From assembly GCA_032209605.1 (NCBI GenBank), contig JASFXZ010000018.1, forward strand, positions 5,955,904-6,019,903: 64,000 bases of DNA. Direction: 5' to 3'. Below are positions 59,516-64,000 of this stretch, piece after piece (within the stretch, counting starts at the first letter, position 1; each line of letters begins with the position of its first letter). The stretch is from Mactromeris polynyma. Taxonomy: Eukaryota > Mollusca > Bivalvia > Venerida > Mactridae. The position numbers were made by a program, and so were the translations under genes. The notes beneath the pieces were generated by a model. That model ran no database searches and was not told where the DNA came from. It was given only the letters and a program-made list of their open reading frames with translations.

Positions 59516-60459
59516 TTGTCTACTTAGGCAGGAGCTAATCCATGCAAGATAGTAACCGGTACGTGCAAAATAAAATACACACGGTAGCAAGCCGCCTGAG
59601 TCAGTCCTTCTTTCAGTAAAGCAGTTTTATGAGCCAATATCAAAATTGGGCTAAATAATTGTTCCATGACTTTGTATCATCTATCAATATGAACACTATA
59701 TAAGTCGTAATACATAAGTCGTATTTTATTCAACATATTTACTGATGAACTGTTGTGTATGTTGATGATAAAAATATGTACCCCGTATACTGGACATTTC
59801 AAATACACATACATTTTATCTTTATTCATTTTAACTTCGTATTTGGCGCATAATTATTTTCACAAATGATATTAAATATGATGTTTGAAAAGTTGCATGA
59901 ATAACAGGCAATAAAGGTGTTGTCTTAGAATCGTGACGAGTTCATTCCCGGAAGTTTGTCTCCTGCCTTTTTATTTAGTTTGTTCATTAAGTTATAATTC
60001 GTTTTTAATATTTATTTTACCTAATGTTATACGTTTTAACTCGTCTAATGGATGTTTATTTATCTACACATAGCAGCAAAGGCTACCCAGGCATGAATGA
60101 AATAGCAGACGAAAATTCAAAGAAGAACTAGATAAGTCATCGGGAGTGAGGCTTTCAATTATGTCTACCATGTTATGCCAACTATAAGAATTTCATATGA
60201 TGCAAGACTTTTATTGTTTTAGTAGAATTGGCTATAGCTACGAGTAAAATTTTCATGTACAGAAGGGTCTGTTTGAACTAAGACCTACATGCTGCACAGT
60301 TTGGAATTATGCTGTTTTTCGTTATTAAAAGGAATATCAAACTTCATTGCAAGGATGTTTACGTCAAAATGTCTAGATTGTTTGGTATTGACATTTAGAT
60401 GAACACTTTATATTTATGCTGGTCAGGAAACACCGCGTCCTTCGAAGAAAATATAATTT
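59516..60459. other. No supported feature
   Basis: AT-rich sequence without frames or repeats. Confidence 0.4.
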
Positions 60460-61080
60460 GAATTGGACAAGATAAGACGGTTGTTTGACATGATATCATG
60501 CTATATAGGCAAATTGACATTGCAGTTTGACATAACAGCACGCATGTTCGACATGATAACACGGTATATTGACAGGTTACCATCATATTTTGACATAATA
60601 ACACGCTCATTTGACAAGATCACACAATCAATAGTCAAGATAGCATACTAAGTTGACATGATAGTGCACCACTTTGACAAGTTAATATCAAATATTAAGA
60701 AGACAACACTAGTGTTTGACATAACCACACTCTGTTTGAACAAGATTACACAATAAGTTGACAAGATATCATTGAACATTAAGATGATAATACGGTAATT
60801 AGACATAAATGTACAGTTTTTGAAAATGACTCTCTTTTAACAAGACATCACACCTGTTAGACAAGATAACACGTAGTATAGAGAGAACCAGTTTGACTTT
60901 TGACAGGACAGCACGTCCATTTGAAAAGTTAACTTATCATGTAGACAAATTAACACGTTATTTTTACAAGACAACATAAACGGTTTACATAATATAACAC
61001 AATATTAAGAAAATCACATATGAACTCGACAAAATCACATATTATTTTTGATAAGATAGGACACTAAACGAACAAAACGA
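60460..61080 (+). repeat. Degenerate ~21 bp tandem array
   Basis: Successive TTGACATGATAACACG-like words at about 60,486, 60,527, 60,548, 60,568, 60,590 and 60,611, continuing with more drift (TTGACAAGATNACAC) to about 61,075. Overlapping short frames on both strands (60,395-60,651) arise from the repeat. Confidence 0.65.
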
Positions 61081-61662
61081 CTTGAAATATCACAACATAA
61101 GACAGTAACGGCGTTCCATAGATATGTAATTCCTGATGATAATAACTTGATGCACAGATAAGCGAAAATACGTCTTAAAAAACACAAGTTGGCCAACTTA
61201 ATAGAATGCTACAAAAATAATACCAGTGTACCAACAAAAGCGCCAAAGCACACTCACATTACCACATACAAACATCTTGCAGCTTAATATGAAACAGGGA
61301 CATAACATCACCATAAACCTAATATATTAGACACAATGTCAACAGGTTTGGGTAGTAGCTTAAAGATACCCAATATAACGAATTACATTAGTTTCAGGGC
61401 AAAATTAATGCCGACAAATTCCTAAACACTTTCTTGAAAGACTCTCCAAAACATCTGCAAGAACGCTTATGAAATCCAATGGAGTTGAACTTAGTAAATG
61501 TTGTCCATTATCATTGGTTTCGCGAATGTTACCCGAATTCATGGTACAAAAATACAACCCGTTATCCCTTATGGAATATATTTGCCAAGTTACGGAATCG
61601 ATATGAATATTGATTGAACTGATTGAACAATAAATATGAAAGCAATATCATGTTCCATCTAG
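61081..61662. other. No supported feature
   Basis: Unique AT-rich spacer between two tandem arrays. Confidence 0.4.
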
Positions 61663-62122
61663 AAATACATTGATGATTCTACTCCTATATCGGTGTACGT
61701 GACTCACGAAATACATTGATGAATTTACTCCTATATCGGTGAACGTGACTCACGAGATACATTGATGATTCTACTCCTATATCGATGTACGTGACTCACG
61801 AAATACATTGATGATTCTACTCCTATATCGGTGTACGTGACTCACGAAATACATTGATGAATCTACTCCTATATCGGTGTACGTGACTCACGAAATACAT
61901 TGATGATTCTACTCCTATATCGGTGTACGTGACTCACGAAATACATTGATGAATCTACTCCTATATCGGTGTACGTGACTCACGAAATGCATTGATGATT
62001 CTACTCCTATATCGGTGTACGTGACTCACGAAATACATTGATGAATCTACTCCTATATCGGTGTACGTGACTCACGAAATACATTGATGAATCTACTCCT
62101 ATATCGGTGTACGTGACTCACG
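61663..62122 (+). repeat. 46 bp x 10 minisatellite with an AP-1 motif per unit
   Basis: Ten units start at 61,663, 61,709, 61,755, 61,801, 61,847, 61,893, 61,939, 61,985, 62,031 and 62,077 with no indels. Each reads AAATACATTGATGATTCTAC then TCCTATATCGGTGTACG and TGACTCACG. Units carry either GATTCT or GAATCT (one GAATTT), mostly alternating, so the array grew partly by 92 bp dimers. Each unit includes CGTGACTCACG, a near-palindrome holding the AP-1 consensus TGACTCA. Confidence 0.95.
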
Positions 62123-62277
62123 AAATAAATATGTTACTCTCACGGATTGAAGAATTTTCCATCTTGTTTAAATGGCTTTCATTACATGGTTGAAACGAGA
62201 CAAGTACTAGAACCAATCAATGTGTTGGTTAAAAGGCGCACATGTACGTCATTCATTAATATAATATCCTTTTTTCG

Positions 62278-62560
62278 CCACAGCCGTACTAACATGGTTT
62301 TGCTATTTGCAGATCAGTGTTGTGTAAACCAATTACATCTTATGTTAACCACTAAGCCAACTTCTCTTCAACCGTACAGCGTTTGTAACATTGACGCGGA
62401 TTTGTTAATCTTTCCATACAGGGTACATTACCTTACCAAAATCCACTGAATTTCGGGATCCGGAGTGACCACCAATCGTAACATCTCGGCATTTATTTAA
62501 TGTTGTGCAACAAATCTTAACCTTCAAATTGCGCCGACCATCTTTCTTCAAGATATTTCT
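62278..62560 (+). repeat. R2 repeat copy with damaged octamer
   Basis: CAGCCGTACTAACATGG, then ATTTGCAG in place of ATTTGCAT, GACGCGGATTTG, GGTACATTACCTTACC, ending near CCATCTTTCTTCAAG. The 100-codon frame over it is repeat sequence. Confidence 0.7.
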
Positions 62561-64000
62561 TGTTTATTTAGCTTATTTCACATTTATAAAACTCTACGCT
62601 ATAAGTGTTCTCAGCAATATCGAACAATCGTAACAAATTCAGTCATAAACATTACACTCTGTTCCCTATTGCTTAAATGTATCATTTTTTTTAATACAAA
62701 ATGTATATGCAATATTAATACAGTTTATACATTTCGCAGATTCTTATTTCCCTGACAGGTTAAAAACTGAAATCAACCAAGTACCTGTTAGAATTGTTTA
62801 TCTTTGGAAAATATGTAAATAAGTATATTTGACCTTCGATATAATCATATTTATAATTTCTAGTAACTGAATTATTTATATATAACTTGTTAAGAATGTA
62901 TACACATGTATTTGTTGTTTCTAGAATGTAAATAAATTGTGTTGAAAATAAATTGATTATTATGAAAACACACATATTGTACATCTTATATATTAAAGTT
63001 TGCTGTAAAATAAGGCAATCATGAAGGAATAACACTGACGGAACGGACTTTCGAATGATGCGTCGAGTGATTCAAAATTACTTACATTAAAATACTTATT
63101 TATAGTTAAAAATAATAATATTCATTCTTGATAGGATTTTCGAGGATTTCTGACATTTGCTTTAGGCAATAGTTGATCGTATCTGTCTGACAATTTCACG
63201 GGTTCATTATTTACTACGGTTGTTTTCATTGATATTTATATTTGCGAGCGGACATACATATTAGTATCACAAACAAGCTGTGTGATATGGCCTGACGGCA
63301 TATTTATGTGATTAATATACCATGTAGATCTAAATCAATAAAATATTCATAGAAAAAATAACTACATTTGTAGATATATGTTGATTAGAGTACAAGAAAT
63401 AACAGATTAAGCTCCACAGGAAGCACACATCAGTTTGTAACTCAGAGAAGTGTTGTTTGTTTCAATGTTAATATGTGTGCTTAACCTATTAATAAATTAT
63501 TTCGTGTTACAACCTTGTTATAGATTATTATTAGGATTTTAATTATCGTTTTATTATTGAATATAAATGTAAATTATGTCGTTAATACAAGCAGTCACTT
63601 TTATGTATATTTCACAAAACGTATAAAAACGTCGAGCAGAAATATCGCATATAAAGTGCACCCCCAAAAAACAAAAGCACAAGTCATGAAAATATATACA
63701 CACAAGTAAGTACATGCAAAGGCAAAATAAACAAGATACAAACATAAAGTATGGATGAAACAGAAGTACCACCATAGAAAACTTCAATGGCAAACACTAC
63801 TGGTTTCAGGTTACTTACCTAATGATACAACATTTGCCTGCACAGACATAACATTGTGAATCAACTGTGCGTCAAGTTCTTAAAACTCACACACATCACT
63901 CTCGATGGCTGCTTCCTAAGTTACTAACCATTTACCAAAGTCTGGAAAAGTAGTTTACCATAATTTGTAATATATTTATTTTCAACCATATTTGTTTTTA
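62561..64000. other. No supported gene; one weak exon-like site
   Basis: AT-rich. On the minus strand 63,819-63,864 is open between AG (ACGCACAG) and an ideal donor (CATTAG then GTAAGTAA) and reads DSQCYVCAGKCCI. Cysteine-rich and tempting, but only 46 bases long, so it is not called. Confidence 0.35.

Noticed and set aside
60395..60651. Cysteine-rich minus frame MSVLLCQNMMVTCQ... suggesting a repetitive peptide.
   Set aside because: Produced by the 21 bp tandem array; the plus strand is open too.
61663..62122. Possible CRISPR-like array because of regular repeats.
   Set aside because: Units are contiguous 46 bp copies with no variable spacers, in eukaryotic DNA.
63819..63864. Cysteine-rich 46-base exon-like stretch on the minus strand with a perfect donor.
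   Set aside because: Too short to judge, and the acceptor is only fair.

Overview
This looks like AT-rich, gene-poor nuclear DNA of an invertebrate, most likely a bivalve mollusc. The reasons are one intronless class A neuropeptide-type receptor, short exons separated by AT-rich introns, no prokaryotic operon structure, and dispersed repeats of kinds I associate with bivalves: tandem AGGTCA-containing blocks, fold-back elements, tRNA-derived SINEs and 5'-truncated LINEs. The bivalve assignment is inference from repeat style and is not proven by any marker gene.

The left third (1-19,340) is built from at least three diverged copies of one long unit. Unit A is 1-3,440, B is 3,441-6,230 and C is 10,075-19,340; unit D fragments lie at 43.6-47.3 kb. 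Comparing copies dates later events: a 3.8 kb element landed only in C (12,909-16,708), a LINE tail landed only in B, and one R1 repeat is shared by A and C and so is older than their split. Between B and C lie a SINE with an oligo-A tail, two fold-back elements, a cluster of CRE motifs and one candidate exon.

The middle (22,910-31,280) is a second duplication, X1/X2, whose blocks are partly in a different order in the two copies. It carries several R1 copies, a 238 bp terminal-inverted-repeat element and a (GT)n tract. From 31.5 to 43 kb come candidate exons of unrecognised genes (minus strand 33.2-33.7 kb and 34.9-35.5 kb; plus strand 40.7-42.3 kb), a dead LINE reverse transcriptase, a pogo-like MITE, a clean hAT-type MITE with an 8 bp target duplication, and a Tc1-like transposase fragment.

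The right part (43-64 kb) holds unit D, an R1 inverted pair, further candidate exons, the one confident gene (a 454-residue seven-transmembrane receptor on the minus strand, 53,534-54,898), several octamer-bearing R2 repeats, a degenerate 21 bp tandem array, and a regular 46 bp x 10 minisatellite in which every unit carries a perfect AP-1 motif.

R1 is my name for an unclassified family of about 450 bp with at least 15 copies or fragments here. 'R1 sense' means the strand on which it ends in GTTCCCTGTAGC followed by TTATTCTCTCTC. R2 is my name for a second family carrying ATTTGCAT. Apart from the receptor, no genes can be seen to work together: the other coding calls are isolated exons with consistent splice phase, and their parent genes are not identified.
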